A stretch of 64,000 nt of DNA from Ww85 sp963745765. Its GTDB lineage: Bacteria; Desulfobacterota; Desulfobulbia; Desulfobulbales; Desulfocapsaceae. Location of the stretch: positions 248,001 through 312,000 of the forward strand of contig CAVUYQ010000015.1 in NCBI GenBank assembly GCA_963745765.1. Reading direction: 5' to 3'. Shown piece by piece: positions 17,115-28,246 of the stretch. The translations under genes were made by a program, and so were the position numbers. The notes under the pieces are model-generated. The model had not been told where the DNA came from. It made no database searches and worked only from the letters and a program-made list of their open reading frames with translations. How positions within the stretch are numbered: position 1 is the first letter of the stretch; each line of letters begins with the position of its first letter.

Positions 17115-18794
17115 TCACCACTCCGTTATTGGCAGCTCTGCGTCACTGGTGTCGCGGGGAGCTATCCTGCTCAGTAGATCCAGAACGACCATAATGACGA
17201 AAAGCAGGACCATTGGATAGGCGGCATGCATGGCCCGGCCGATTTCGGAATAGGAAGTGATAGCCACCAGCGTGAGAATGAAGGCGATGGCGAGGATTCC
17301 GGACAAAGCGGCAGCACTTGCCACGGTAAAGAGCCGGAGTTCCCTGCGCATGATGCTCCTGCCGCCGATAACCAGAAACGCCAGCAAAGCCAGGAGAAAC
17401 AGGGGTGGGATTATGACACGGTAGGCGGTACCTATAGCGGTGAGGATCCTGGACTTTTCCTTGTTCAGATGACTGTCGTAGTCCGGTTCGTCTAGCCGCA
17501 GGATCTGCGGTTTCGGTGACAGCACTCTCTCACGGGTAACGGTCTCAAAACGTTTCAATATTTCCCAGGGTGCCGTGCTCCTGAAGCCATCGGTGTCGGC
17601 CGTTGCGTCACTGAAGCTGACAATTTTTTTGATTACGGAAAAATAGGTGGGCAAGAGCATCTTATTGAATTCTCGATGCCAGGTCGGAACCAGCGAGGTA
17701 AAGCGTGGACTGCAATCAAGTTTGCTCTCTTCACAGGCCTGATCAATCTCATCGCCCATCTTTTGATAGAATGCTAAAGTTCGGGGACCATCCTTGTGAT
17801 ATCCCGCTGCGGCGACGGAATCGCGAAGGACCCAGATAAAAAAGGCAGCCGGCAGATCGTCTTGGCCAGCCATTCTCTGCCATTCCTGGCCGAGAGGTCC
17901 ATCAAGAAAGGGCTGCAGTTTCCGAAACGTCGGACTTACCGCATAAGCCTTCTCCCGAACATCCCTGACAACCGGGAAGAACTGTCGCCACTTATCCGAA
18001 TTGATTCTCATTAACCCGCCATAGGCAGCCTTGAATTCGGGTGTTTCCAGTTCGATGGTGGCGGGTATGCCGTAATAGTTCTGGTTTATCCTCTCCAGCG
18101 TCATGTTTGCCCCCCAAAGTATTACCAGTGGCAGGAGATACAATCCAGCCAGAAGAAGCGCCCGGGAGCGGGAAAGCCGCCTGAGCTGGTAGAGAGCAAA
18201 GGCCAGCAGCAGCACTATTGCCGGCGCAATCCAGATCGATTCCTCCCTGGTGTTCCAGAATGCAGCCAGAAACAGTCCAGTGCCAACAGACCACACCGCC
18301 GCTTTTTTAAGGGACTGCCCGGCCCGGACAAATAAGCCGAGCAGACAGGATATGGTCAATAAACCTAAAGGACCGTAAATGGCGAGCCTGAATACCCGGC
18401 CAATAGCAGGATAATTATAGGAAAAGGGGTTCAGGAGCAGGAAAAGAAAGAGAAGATAGAGCAGCCACTTCTGCTTGATCAGCGGGTATACCGCCCATAT
18501 CGTCACAAACGAGGCCAGGCCGTACAACAACTGCTGCGCTGCCAGCAGCGGGATGTTCAACCAATAACTGAAGGCAATAAAAAGAGGGTAGAACTGCCCC
18601 TTGATGAGTGTCATCTGGTTATAATCTCCCAGCCAGTGGCGGCTGAGAATGGTATTGGCCTGATTGATAAACAACAGATCATCATGGGGGGTGGTGGTTG
18701 CAATCAGACGATGGGCACTGACCAGCCAAAGTTTTAAGGCGAACATCGTTAATGAGAATAAAAAGAAAAATCTCGGTGATTGTAAAATACGCAT
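17115..18794 (-). CDS. Multi-spanning GT-C-like glycosyltransferase
   Basis: About 559 residues with roughly 10 to 11 hydrophobic segments. The acidic pair PHDDLLF in the first extramembrane loop is what ArnT/PMT-type (GT-C) enzymes use to bind metal or catalyse. A long hydrophilic stretch of about 200 residues separates the N-terminal helices from the last three. I chose ATG 18794; a TTG at 18833 would add 13 residues. It is predicted to transfer a sugar from a polyprenyl phosphate at the periplasmic face. The lipid-loading GT2 gene and the deacetylase lie alongside. Confidence 0.72.
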   Translation of the reverse strand: MRILQSPRFFFLFSLTMFALKLWLVSAHRLIATTTPHDDLLFINQANTILSRHWLGDYNQMTLIKGQFYPLFIAFSYWLNIPLLAAQQLLYGLASFVTIWAVYPLIKQKWLLYLLFLFLLLNPFSYNYPAIGRVFRLAIYGPLGLLTISCLLGLFVRAGQSLKKAAVWSVGTGLFLAAFWNTREESIWIAPAIVLLLAFALYQLRRLSRSRALLLAGLYLLPLVILWGANMTLERINQNYYGIPATIELETPEFKAAYGGLMRINSDKWRQFFPVVRDVREKAYAVSPTFRKLQPFLDGPLGQEWQRMAGQDDLPAAFFIWVLRDSVAAAGYHKDGPRTLAFYQKMGDEIDQACEESKLDCSPRFTSLVPTWHREFNKMLLPTYFSVIKKIVSFSDATADTDGFRSTAPWEILKRFETVTRERVLSPKPQILRLDEPDYDSHLNKEKSRILTAIGTAYRVIIPPLFLLALLAFLVIGGRSIMRRELRLFTVASAAALSGILAIAFILTLVAITSYSEIGRAMHAAYPMVLLFVIMVVLDLLSRIAPRDTSDAELPITEW

Positions 18795-18966
18795 AAGATA
18801 AGCAACATCCTGACTGGCCGAATTAATAAGCAACGATTACAGACATATCTTTGGGCACCCAAGATACACCAGATAGTCTGTCTTCTCAAGAGGTGATGAT
18901 CAAGAGGCCCGGACAGAAAATACGGGCTAGCGGACGGTATCGACTCGCCTCCGGTGAACATTGTCG

Positions 18967-19086
18967 GCCATTTAGACGATAGCAATGAGATTACAAAGTG
19001 TCCTTTCTCTATGCTAAAATTTCGTCAATAAATCTTTTTATTTCAGTAGCATATCTGAATAGAGAGGAAATGTTCATGAACGTGGG
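18967..19086 (+). repeat. Dispersed intergenic repeat, copy 2 (5'-leader-like)
   Basis: Second copy of the element at 4934-5055, in the same orientation. It starts with GCCATTTAGAC and ends GAGGAAATGTTCATGAACGTG, again resembling a ribosome site and start. Here it abuts the 3' end of the minus-strand PEP-synthase-like gene at 19088, so any peptide initiated from it would run antisense into that gene and stop after about 20 codons. The 170 bp between 18795 and 18966 contains nothing I can identify. Confidence 0.55.
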
Positions 19087-19087
19087 T

Positions 19088-21783
19088 CTAGCTATCTTCG
19101 GTCAAGCGGGTACTGAGGTTGCCAGCCAGGAATTGCCTGGCGAGCAGTAAAGGAGCCTCCTCACCGGTCATCACATCATCCAGGAATCTGGTAAAGCCGA
19201 ACAGACGGCCCAGCATGACCAGACGTTGATAGACGACTTCCTTGGAGGCGCCCGTCAGCGAGGCGGTAACCAGATCTCCGACGACGGAGGTGTATAGAGC
19301 GTTCTTTTCAAGGACGTGTTTAATAAAGAGAGCCCAGCGCTGGCTGCGCTCCTGACCTGGACCATCGCCCTTGAAGCGAAAGCGGATATAATTTGCATGG
19401 CTGTCCCTGCCGCAGACGGCATCAAGCATGATAAAGTGAAATTCAAGCCGGGCGTTGAGGTTGAGATAATCCCTGGCCGTCAGGGCATAGTTGCAGGAAC
19501 CGACCGGCCTCGCCCTGCGGGAATCAAACATGGTCCCTGGCCCAATGGAGGGGCGTGCATTCAGATCCGGACTGCGGTGCCAGTCAAGGCCGGGAGTGGT
19601 TAAACCCTCACAGAGCGCGGTCAGTGGAATGGAGAGAACATCGTCAAGTTCAAGTGGATCGGGGATGGATAATCGCTGACGAAGTGATTTCTTCCCTGTT
19701 GGCCGAACGCCGCCGCCAACGTCTATCACCAAAAACGAAAAAGGTACGCCGATTTCCAGGGGATGCAAGAGAGCGCCTGCCTCTTCCATGACCATGTCAC
19801 CTGAATTGAACATGGAAAGAATAGCCATTTCATGCGTATACCTGATAACATCGTGAATGGATCGGCATTCTTCCGGCGAAAATGCCGGCCCGGAGGTATC
19901 TGTCAGGTTCAGGGGCACAATCAGGTCACGAAAGCGTTTCCCCGCAGGCGAGATGTTGACGTCATTCTTTGCCGGCTCTGTTGCTCCACTCTTCGCTGTT
20001 TTTCCCGCTTTTTTCTTTTCAAACTGTTTGGCGTGTATCTGCAGTGCCCTGGTAATAATTGAATCCGGAGCATTGAGGATCAGTCCTCTATCTGCATCGA
20101 GAATAACCCATTGCCCGTCCTGCAGACTTGATATGGCCGTTTCGGCACCGGTGATCATCGGTATGCCATATTCCCTGGCCGCACACGACAAGTGGTCAGT
20201 GGGGTTGCCGACATCGATGATGACACCGGAACACTCCTTTAAGAGAGGGGCGGCATCGACTATGCTCTGCGGCAGAACGAGAATACAGGGAGCGGTCGGG
20301 ATATCCCGCAACTCGCATGATTTCCGCCCCCGAACTTACGATTCGGACTTTGCCGACGGCACTCCCCGATGAGGCGCATATCCCTGAAACCAGCGGCACG
20401 GTAACTGCCGGCAGCCGTAAACGATGTCCCTCATTTGAGGCTGCCAGACGCAATGGACGTGTCTGCAGGATGGATATCCCATCCCGCTGCGACCATGTCC
20501 ACTCTATATCCTGAGAACTTCGCTCCAGACTCTCAATAAACTCCCCCAGGCGGGTAAGCTCTTCAAGAGCCGACAGCGACAGCAGCGGCAGCTCCGCCTC
20601 AATCTCCGGTACCCGTTCCCGTCGCAGCCCTCCTCCGGCTGCAGGGACCTCCCGCAGGGTCTTCAGGGAAATGTTCGCCCCCGACATCAGCTCACCGGCA
20701 TCGGCCTCTTCGTATTTGCGGCTGCGGGGGGGATAGTAGAGATCAACGGGTACCGAACCGCCAACTGCTGTGGTTCCCAGACCCGGCACAGCGCTTATCA
20801 CCATGCGCCCGCTTTGAGGCTGAGAAGGATCATGGGTAAAGAGGACACCGGCACAGTATGGTTCAACCATGACCATACAGAAAACCGCCAGATCAAAATC
20901 AAGTGGTGATATCCCGGCATTGTGCCGATAGGACATGGCCCGGAGGCTGAAGGCACTGGCGATGACTTCCCGGTATGCGTCGAAAAGTGCTTCGAGTCCC
21001 TGAACATTGAGAATTGATGAATATTGACCGGCAAACGAAAAATCAACGCCATCCTCCGAGATGCCGCTGCTGCGTACCGATATAGCCACCGGGCCGGAAC
21101 CGGCACCATCGCCATTCTTCTCCCGATTCAGCCGGGCGTAGGACTCATCAAGGGCGTCCCTGACCTCTGCAGGCAGCTCAGCGGCAAGAATCATTTTCCT
21201 GATCTGCTCAGCTACACCCCTTCTATCTTCCAGGTTGTTTATCCGCATTTTTCAGTAACGAGCGGATACTTGCTGCCAGCCCGCTCTGCGTGAGGAAATG
21301 CTTGCACGACGAGGTCGAGCAGACAAAGCCATCCGGGACGGGCAGTGATAGCTGCCTGAGTCGGGCCAGGGTAGCGGCTTTTTTGCCGAACCGGGAGGGG
21401 TCTGCAGCATCAGGATGATCGAGAGCAAAACAAAAGGGCGCGGTGAATGCCGGCGTTGTTTCAAGCAGATCAAGCTGCGCATTCACCAGCTCCGCCAGAT
21501 GAGCGTGCAGGGCATAGAGTCCGGTGTACCTTTCTCCTGACAGGAGGTTCAGGCCATCCACCAGTTCACCGGTGACCCCCAGCAGCAGTTCGGTTGGACG
21601 ACGCAACTCGGACTCCCGTTCCCGGATGATCTGACCGTCGATAGCGACCAGCAACTCCAGAGCCCGGCCGTTGTTTTCCAGGAATATCCGAAAAGCATGA
21701 TAGCGCGCCTTCAGTTCAGTCAAGGCCTCTTTTCCCCTTTTCTCCCGCTCGTTCCTGAAATAGTTGATGACCCTGTCAAACAT
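19088..21783 (-). CDS. PEP-synthase-like protein, paralogue 3 (frameshifted)
   Basis: Third and last PEP-synthase-like paralogue of the operon, about 895 residues once the frames are joined. Its PPDK_N-type ATP-grasp domain looks intact: AISVRSSGISEDG, FSFAGQYSSILNV, AGVLFTHDPS, and DIEWTW before ILQTRPL. The mobile domain keeps its phospho-histidine in GNPTDHLSCAAREYGIP. The C-terminal third is the domain shared with paralogues 1 and 2 (HDVIRYTHE, FLVIDVGGG, GDLVTASL), not the PEP/pyruvate barrel. Frames change near 21240 and 20315, each fixed by one or two bases. ATG 21783 has AAGGA eight bases upstream and overlaps paralogue 2. Confidence 0.75.
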
Positions 21784-24441
21784 GATCAATTCCTTTGCCA
21801 ATCATTGTTTCCGGGTCGCCCGCCATGATCACCGTCCCCCTTTCATGACGGCTGAAACCGGCTGAGAGGGCTGTTTGCCAATCTCCGTAACTTTCAGCAA
21901 CAACCTGCTGGAAATCTCCGATAAACAGATCTGCGAAAGTTGTGAACAGGCTCGTGACATCCTCATCACTAAACAGCGAGGTATCACGCTGCCGGGAAAA
22001 GGCGGTCAGAGCGCCTAAAACAGACAGTGCCGCCCGGAGAATAGGTGGCTGGTCCGATTTTGTTCTGCCAATGACCAGATCACCTTTCACCGACACCTTG
22101 AAATCCATGGTCTTCAGTACATCACTTATAAATCTGGCGCGGCGCCTGCGCCGTTCAGGATCAGCCAGGCCGCCGGCAAATCGGAAATAGACATAATTAC
22201 GGTTGTCAGTCGCTGCCGAGATGGGCATCGATGACACTGAAATGATAGCCCAGGCGCAGGCTGATATTGATATAATCATTGCCTACTATGGCCAGGTTTT
22301 CACCAAGGATCTCGGATCCGCTCAGCATTTCCATCGAACGGGGCATGGAGGAAACAATATCGCGTAAACCCAGTGAGGGGAAGTTGTCGGCCCAGGCCTT
22401 GGGCTGCAGCAGCCCCTCGAGAAAAGCGGAGAAGGGCTCGGAACAGACATCTTGCGGCGGTTGGCGAGGATTTGCAATCGTTTACCAGGCCTTCACCGAT
22501 ATCAAGTACCCGGATATCCATGGGTACCCCAAGCTCCATGCGTCGGGTCCGGATTGCACCGAGTCCGGACCAGCGTTCCTGAAAATGAGCCAGTTCATCA
22601 ACCGCTTTTTCATGACAGAAGTGAATAATATCATGAAAGGTGCGGCAACCTTCCGCGCAAAAATTGGGCGCTTCAGGATCGATGAGGTTGAGCGGCATGA
22701 TAAAGCGGAGAAGACGGCGCAAAATCCTGTATTCCTGATCAAATGGGGAAAATATCAGTTCACTCTCACTCCGGCGCAGCAGCAGGTCGAGGATGCCGTG
22801 ATATATCGTGGTATCTCCCGCATGCACCGTTACCTCGATTCCCTGCGGCAGCAGACTGCAGGCTTTGGCAACGCCGAACAGAGCGGGGATTCTCAGCTCC
22901 CGCGCCACTGTGGCCAGATGTCCGGTGGCGGTGCCGTATTCGGTTACGACCGCAGCCGCCCGCTGCAGAAAAGGGGTTAACTGCGGGGAGGCAAAGCGTG
23001 CCACAGCCACCGCTCCCGCCGGAAAATCAGCCGGTGACATTTCATCATCGACATGAACGACCCGGCCTGCACCCACGCCCGACTGGACCATCTGGCCATC
23101 CTGGCAGAGGATGCTTGCCGACGCTTCCACTGCTGCTATTTCATTTGCGGCAATCTGATCAATTGCCGCCTGCATCTGATAGAGGCGGGTAATAGAGCAG
23201 CTGCCATCCTGCTGGATTTCCCAGTCTATGGTAACAGGCATTCCCAGTATCCGTTCCAGAGTCATGGCCGTTTCAGCAAGATCATTAAGGATTTTCCCAT
23301 TGAGTAGAGCCTCTCCCGGCTCGCGACTCCAGTCGCTCCGGGTAGCGGCGCGGCCGGCGACCGGCCTTGGCGGCAGTATCGATTGAACAAGATCAAACGG
23401 GTAGGTCCGGCGCAGGCGGTAGGTGTCCGGAACATCCATCATTTCCGCTGATCGGGCGATTACGGTCAGGCTGTCTGTTGAGCCTCTGCCGCCGGGCCTG
23501 GTTTCAACCGAACCGGTGATGGCCGGTACCGGGCAGCATCCGACATGGATGACCAGGCGATCGGCCCCATTCACCTCCTTCTCCGGGTCGGCGGCTGACA
23601 AGAAGAGGATGATCTGTTCCAGACAGTGCACATATTGTGCAATCAGGCGGTCCATCTCATTCATATCCCCATCCTGATGTCGGAGTATCCGCAAGGGCGG
23701 TTTCTGAAACGGGGAAGCATCCGGAATAATGTCTACACGATTATTCTCATGGTCCGGCACCAGGAAGAAACGGGCTATTTCCGTCACCAGGTCAGCATGT
23801 TCATCAATCCCGCTAACCACCACTGAAAATCGTCGGGCCTGTCGCTTGTCCAGCAGTTGCCTGAACTGCTCAGCCATGCCGGTCCGTACATCATCTGCCG
23901 TAAAGTCCTTGGGAACAGAACCAGGGGAGATACTCTGCCGGTGCAGTGTTCTGCTTCCTTGACAGGTAACCACAAAGCCGGGGGCGGCCTGAATCCCGGG
24001 ATGATGCTGTAATTCGGCCAGGCAGACCAGGCAGACCCCCACCAGTTGTTCCAGTTCCCAGCCGACCTGATACAGCGGCAGAACCGGAACAGATGACAGG
24101 GCAGAGGTATTTCCCGAAAGGATGTCATCGAGGATAGCGTGTATCTCCTGATAACTGTCATAGAGGGGGATATAGCTGTTTCTTGTCAGGGCATTAAGAT
24201 TGTAGATGACGTGGTAAACCTGCGAGGCCAGGGTTCGGACCGATCCCTCCAGGAAATTTTTATCAAAGATGAATTCGCCGCCAAGGGTCCGCTCCAGGAG
24301 GGCCATTTCTTCCAGAACACCATTGTTGAGAAGCAGTATCCTGCGGAAATTATTTAAAAGCGCCTGCAGGCGCCAGATAGTGATTTTGGAAATGGTTGTG
24401 CGCCGAAGTCGTTTTTTTCCCAGCAATCGCTTCAGCCACAT
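21776..24441 (-). CDS. PEP-synthase-like protein, paralogue 2 with degenerate ATP-grasp (frameshifted)
   Basis: About 885 residues when joined. The N-terminal helical region matches paralogue 1. The expected ATP-binding VRSSxxxEDGxxxSFAGQ motif is absent, replaced by VVVSGIDEHADLVTE, so nucleotide use is doubtful. The TIDWEIQ relic of the domain end is kept. The mobile domain is conserved (YGTATGHLATVARELRIPAL, phospho-His kept), as is the C-terminal domain (CRTFHDIIHFCHEKAVDEL). Frame changes lie near 22450 and 22205. ATG 24441, with GGAG seven bases upstream, is preferred over GTG 24447. This could be a regulatory pseudo-enzyme partnering its paralogues. Confidence 0.72.
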
Positions 24442-24443
24442 TA

Positions 24444-24884
24444 TCACTCTCCGTGTTCCCGCCCGGCTGTTGCCTCTCCGGCGTCATTACCTCCGTAATA
24501 TTGTTCTTCAAGTCGTTTTACGCAGGCCACAATATCACTGATCTTGAACGGTTTGGCGATAAAATCAACCGCTCCCTTGCGATATGACTCGTTGGCGGTT
24601 TCCGGGGTGGCAAAGCCGGTTATCACGATAACATGCGTCTTTGCCGAGGATTCCTTGGCGCCCATGAGAACCTGGAGGCCATCGGCACCTTCCATTTTCA
24701 GGTCGGTAATGACAATGTCAAACGTTGTTTCATCGAGACGTTCAAGCGCAGAGGCGCTATCTGTAAAGGTCTCCACGGTATGTCCCATTTTCTCGAATGT
24801 CGGCTTAAGGCGTTTACAGACGATAGGTTCATCATCCAAAACCAGAATACGAAGCCTTGTTGCAGCAGGATCATTTTCATTCAT
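24444..24884 (-). CDS. Single-domain response regulator (receiver only)
   Basis: About 146 residues, essentially one CheY-like receiver. The acidic pair is in ILVLDDEP, the phospho-acceptor aspartate in FDIVITDLKM, the conserved Thr in VIVITGFATPET, and the Lys in DFIAKPF. No output domain follows, only a short acidic tail. The start ATG 24884 has an excellent GGAGGGG ribosome site and overlaps paralogue 1 by eight bases. It sits between PEP-synthase-like genes, so it may link the divergently encoded kinase to those proteins; this is inference from position. Confidence 0.9.
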   Translation of the reverse strand: MNENDPAATRLRILVLDDEPIVCKRLKPTFEKMGHTVETFTDSASALERLDETTFDIVITDLKMEGADGLQVLMGAKESSAKTHVIVITGFATPETANESYRKGAVDFIAKPFKISDIVACVKRLEEQYYGGNDAGEATAGREHGE

Positions 24885-27456
24885 TATATTCCCCTCCAAT
24901 CGTTCGTTTGATAGCCTCGATAAATATCTCTGCATGGCCTCCGATGTCACTGTCTGAATGCATAGTCGCATCCAGCTGGCGGGTGTATCCGATCAACCCC
25001 CCCAGCATTCGCATACGCTCTGACATGCGGGGAAGATCAAGCTTTTTCAATCTTCCCACCACCAGGTCGCCATGCGTTTCCACCAGAAAATCAAAACGCT
25101 TCAGCACCATGGCTATAAATGCCGCCCGCCGGTAGCGGCGGACGTTGTCTGTAACTCCTCCCCAGAAGCGAAAGTTGATGTAATTATCCTTGATCGCTTG
25201 AGAAATATAGGCATCAATAAAGGTAAAGTGGTATCCCAGCCGCAGATTGATATTGACATAATTCTCCAGTACGACGGCAAGATTTCGGCCGACCTCCTGG
25301 GGACCCGCAAGCGTCGTGCAGAAGGTGCGGGTAAAACTGGACATGAAGCTGCCGAGTCCGACAGAAACAGGATCGGTGCACCACATGCCCAGCTTCATTA
25401 TACCGTCCAGCAACTCGCGCAGAGGTACGGAGACGATCTGTTCCGGATCGATTACCCTGCTCTCTATCGGACATTGTGTGCCGCCACCGCCATCGATGAT
25501 GAGCAACCCCAGCGGGATGTCAGCTTCAAGTCTTTTGGGTGGCAACGCATCCTTGACGGCGGCCTTCTCACTCAGCTGGATAAGTTCTTCAACTGCCTTA
25601 AACTGTATATAGCGGGCAATATCATGATAGGTTCGACAGGCTGCCGGGACAAAATTCTTACTCTGGGAGGCCACCAGATTAAGTCGACTGACATGCCGTA
25701 TCAGACGGCGCAGGAGACGGAATTCATAGGTATCTTCAAAAGCCTCCTCTTCGGTCAGCTCAAATCGGTCAAGCGCATAGAGCTGTCCCCGGTAAACGAT
25801 GTTATGGGTTGCATCGAGCGTTACCTCATCACCATTGCCAAGCAGCTGTGAGGCAACGTCGGTGTTGACTATTGTTGGAACCCGGTACTCACGAGCAAGG
25901 GTTGCCATATGACCGGTAGGCGAACCGATGTCGGTGATAATCCCCTTCGCCTTGTGCATAATAGCCGCAAAGCGCGGAGATGAGTGGTGTGACAGCAAAA
26001 TTGCTCCATGGGGAAACCGTTCCAGGTCCTCATCCGTCTGAACAGTAAAGACCTTTCCCATGCCGATACCGCACTGGACGGTAAAACCTCTGTTGCTGAA
26101 AATGATATCGGCCAGACGGAGATCCTCCTGCATCTGTTTTCCAGGGGCGAAACGAGTGCCGAGGAAATGGAGAGGCCGCACCTGCAGAATCTGCAGATGG
26201 CCTTCATCATCGTAACTCCACTCTATTTCCTGTGGGCGTTTGTAATACCTTTCAATGCTCATGGCAGCCTGGGCCAGTGCCATTGCTTGAGACGAAGTCA
26301 GACTCAACGTATCAACCCGTTCGGGTGGTGTCTCCACCAGAGTGGTCCCGCTTTTTACCTGAGGCACGAGACAACTGGGCTTGTTGGCTATTTTCTGAGA
26401 AATCAGTTGATAGGGCGGCCGGCGGTCGAGAACAATAGTATCTGCCGCCTGCTGCCCCTGGACTACCTGCTCGCACAGCCCCCAGGCCGCATTGATAACG
26501 ATGCTCTCCGAGCCGATATGCGGAGCAAAAGTTTGCAGGACACCGCTTGCCTTTCCCTTCACCAGGGCCTGGCAACCAACGGCCATGGCTATTTCATGCT
26601 CATGGTAGCCCTTCTGCAGACGATAGCGCCAGGCGCCAAAGGTGTAACAGGAGGCCACAACTTTCTTATATCCATCCAGCAGCTCACTGCGTGGAACATT
26701 GAGGATGGTGAGATATTGTCCGGCAAAGCTGTTCTCGCCATCTTCTCCCAGGGCGCTGGAACGCAGGACAACCCTGAGATCAGATTGACCGGAACGTTTT
26801 GCCAGCTCATCAAACTGGGAGAGGATCTGTGATGCCAGGCGGCGCGGCAGGGTGGCATGAATGATATCCTGTTCTATCCTGCCTGCGATTTTTCTCAGGC
26901 CTTCTTCATTGCCGGACTGCCAGTATAAAGTGCCCTGTTCCGCCCTCCGCAGCAGATTGTTTTTTTCCATGAAGGCAGAATAGGCCAGGGTCGTTACAAC
27001 AAAGCCATCGGCTGTCGGCAGCATCAGTCGATTGTGAATGTTGCCAAGCCTGGCCATTTTGTCACCGGCCAGCTCATAAGCCTCCTGGTCAAGAGATTGC
27101 AGCGACAGGACAAATGCTCCCTTCTCCGGCAGATATCTCCCGTTCAGTTCTGCATCGATTGCCTGACGGATACGTTCAAATGCATGGAAAAGCTCAATAT
27201 TTTTCTGCCGGGTGAATTTGGACAGCTCAGAGATAAGTTTAAAGACCATATCTCCCAGCTGCTCTGAAATCTCTTCAATGTAGCGGCTGTCAAAAATATA
27301 CTCGCCCCCCAGTTTTTCCCCCATGTCGGCCATAAGCTCGTGAATCTTGTTGTTTCTCTCCAGAATGGCCTGGAACTTTCTATAGAGCAGAACAAAGGGA
27401 GCGCCTTTTGCTTCGGTATGTCGGAAAGCGAGCAGTTTTTTGAGGTGCCGATACAT
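24877..27456 (-). CDS. PEP-synthase-like protein, paralogue 1 (intact)
   Basis: 859 residues, uninterrupted. Residues 1-125 are mainly helical. A PPDK_N-type ATP-grasp follows: LPTADGFVV (~146), VLRSSALGEDG (~230), SFAGQYLTILNV, GKASGVLQTF (~301), INAAWGLCEQVVQG (~321), and EIEWSYDDEG then LQVRPL (~410-428). The mobile swivelling domain has GSPTGHMATLAREYRVP with the phospho-His at about 516. True PpsA/PPDK next carries a PEP/pyruvate TIM barrel; here residues ~570-859 are a different domain (CRTYHDIARY, LLIIDGGGG, GDLVVGRLKK). ATP-dependent self-phosphorylation is plausible, PEP synthesis not. AGGAG sets the start. Confidence 0.85.
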   Translation of the reverse strand: MYRHLKKLLAFRHTEAKGAPFVLLYRKFQAILERNNKIHELMADMGEKLGGEYIFDSRYIEEISEQLGDMVFKLISELSKFTRQKNIELFHAFERIRQAIDAELNGRYLPEKGAFVLSLQSLDQEAYELAGDKMARLGNIHNRLMLPTADGFVVTTLAYSAFMEKNNLLRRAEQGTLYWQSGNEEGLRKIAGRIEQDIIHATLPRRLASQILSQFDELAKRSGQSDLRVVLRSSALGEDGENSFAGQYLTILNVPRSELLDGYKKVVASCYTFGAWRYRLQKGYHEHEIAMAVGCQALVKGKASGVLQTFAPHIGSESIVINAAWGLCEQVVQGQQAADTIVLDRRPPYQLISQKIANKPSCLVPQVKSGTTLVETPPERVDTLSLTSSQAMALAQAAMSIERYYKRPQEIEWSYDDEGHLQILQVRPLHFLGTRFAPGKQMQEDLRLADIIFSNRGFTVQCGIGMGKVFTVQTDEDLERFPHGAILLSHHSSPRFAAIMHKAKGIITDIGSPTGHMATLAREYRVPTIVNTDVASQLLGNGDEVTLDATHNIVYRGQLYALDRFELTEEEAFEDTYEFRLLRRLIRHVSRLNLVASQSKNFVPAACRTYHDIARYIQFKAVEELIQLSEKAAVKDALPPKRLEADIPLGLLIIDGGGGTQCPIESRVIDPEQIVSVPLRELLDGIMKLGMWCTDPVSVGLGSFMSSFTRTFCTTLAGPQEVGRNLAVVLENYVNINLRLGYHFTFIDAYISQAIKDNYINFRFWGGVTDNVRRYRRAAFIAMVLKRFDFLVETHGDLVVGRLKKLDLPRMSERMRMLGGLIGYTRQLDATMHSDSDIGGHAEIFIEAIKRTIGGEYNE

Positions 27457-27468
27457 AGAACTCCTGGT

Positions 27469-28245
27469 TTAACGGGCTCCCCTTCTTTGAAACACCAGCC
27501 CTATTGCCAGGCCGCTGACAAGGGCAATAACCGTCGCCATTACCCCGTAGAGCAGGCTTCTTTCAAAGGCGAGCTTGCTGAGCCATTGAGGAAAGCCGAC
27601 CATTTTAGCAGTAATGGTTTTGGAAGACCGGGCAATGACCTTGCCGTCCCTGATAGCAACTGCTTCAACCGTATATTCGCCAGGGGCGAGAGCTGACGGG
27701 ATTGGCAGTATTCCCGAAAAGTTGCGACCATTGTCCGCATCCGGACTCAGGACCACTCCACCTTCAGATTCGTTGTATAAGCCTTCGTTTTTTTTCAAGA
27801 GCAGCAGCTCTTTTTTTATGTCAATACCTTCCCCGGCTGCGTCTTTTTCTATCTCGAGGCCGTTCGCCAGACCTTCGAGATTGAATGGAACGGCAGCAGG
27901 ACCCAGTTTGTCAAAACTCTGCGAGGTATCAATGATACAGGCCATCGGTACATTCTTCAGGGTTACCTTGCCGACATTCATCCATAACAGGCCGAACACT
28001 TTGCCTTTCTCCCTGAGATGGAGATCGTTGGGAGCGCCGGCAAAACGGAGGATGACATCACTGCCGGCCGGAACCGTGCCGCTGACCTGCAGTTGTGTCC
28101 CATCAAACAGCGCGCCGATGAGAACGACAGAGGGGGTTGTGGAGACGACTGCCGTCTCTTCTGCCTGCAGGGAGGTGGGGAGAAAAGCGATAAGCAGCGC
28201 CAGGAAGAATATTCCCTGGATATTCGGTGATATAACCGTTTTCAT
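27469..28245 (-). CDS. TIGR02186-type membrane-anchored protein
   Basis: 258 residues: a cleavable-looking signal peptide (first ~28 residues), an extracytoplasmic beta-rich region, and a C-terminal membrane helix (LLYGVMATVIALVSGLAIGLVF) with a short basic tail. The pattern of a transmembrane protein always found beside a TauE/SafE exporter corresponds to the TIGR02186 family. A related protein is encoded at 55650-56436, again beside a tauE-like gene. Its stop is 12 bp before paralogue 1, and it starts one base after tauE ends. It probably works with the exporter in the periplasm; no activity is known. Confidence 0.78.
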   Translation of the reverse strand: MKTVISPNIQGIFFLALLIAFLPTSLQAEETAVVSTTPSVVLIGALFDGTQLQVSGTVPAGSDVILRFAGAPNDLHLREKGKVFGLLWMNVGKVTLKNVPMACIIDTSQSFDKLGPAAVPFNLEGLANGLEIEKDAAGEGIDIKKELLLLKKNEGLYNESEGGVVLSPDADNGRNFSGILPIPSALAPGEYTVEAVAIRDGKVIARSSKTITAKMVGFPQWLSKLAFERSLLYGVMATVIALVSGLAIGLVFQRRGAR

Positions 28246-28246
28246 C

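Noticed and set aside
19088..27456. Calling the three paralogues phosphoenolpyruvate synthase (ppsA)
   Set aside because: The PEP/pyruvate-binding barrel is missing and one copy lacks the ATP motif.
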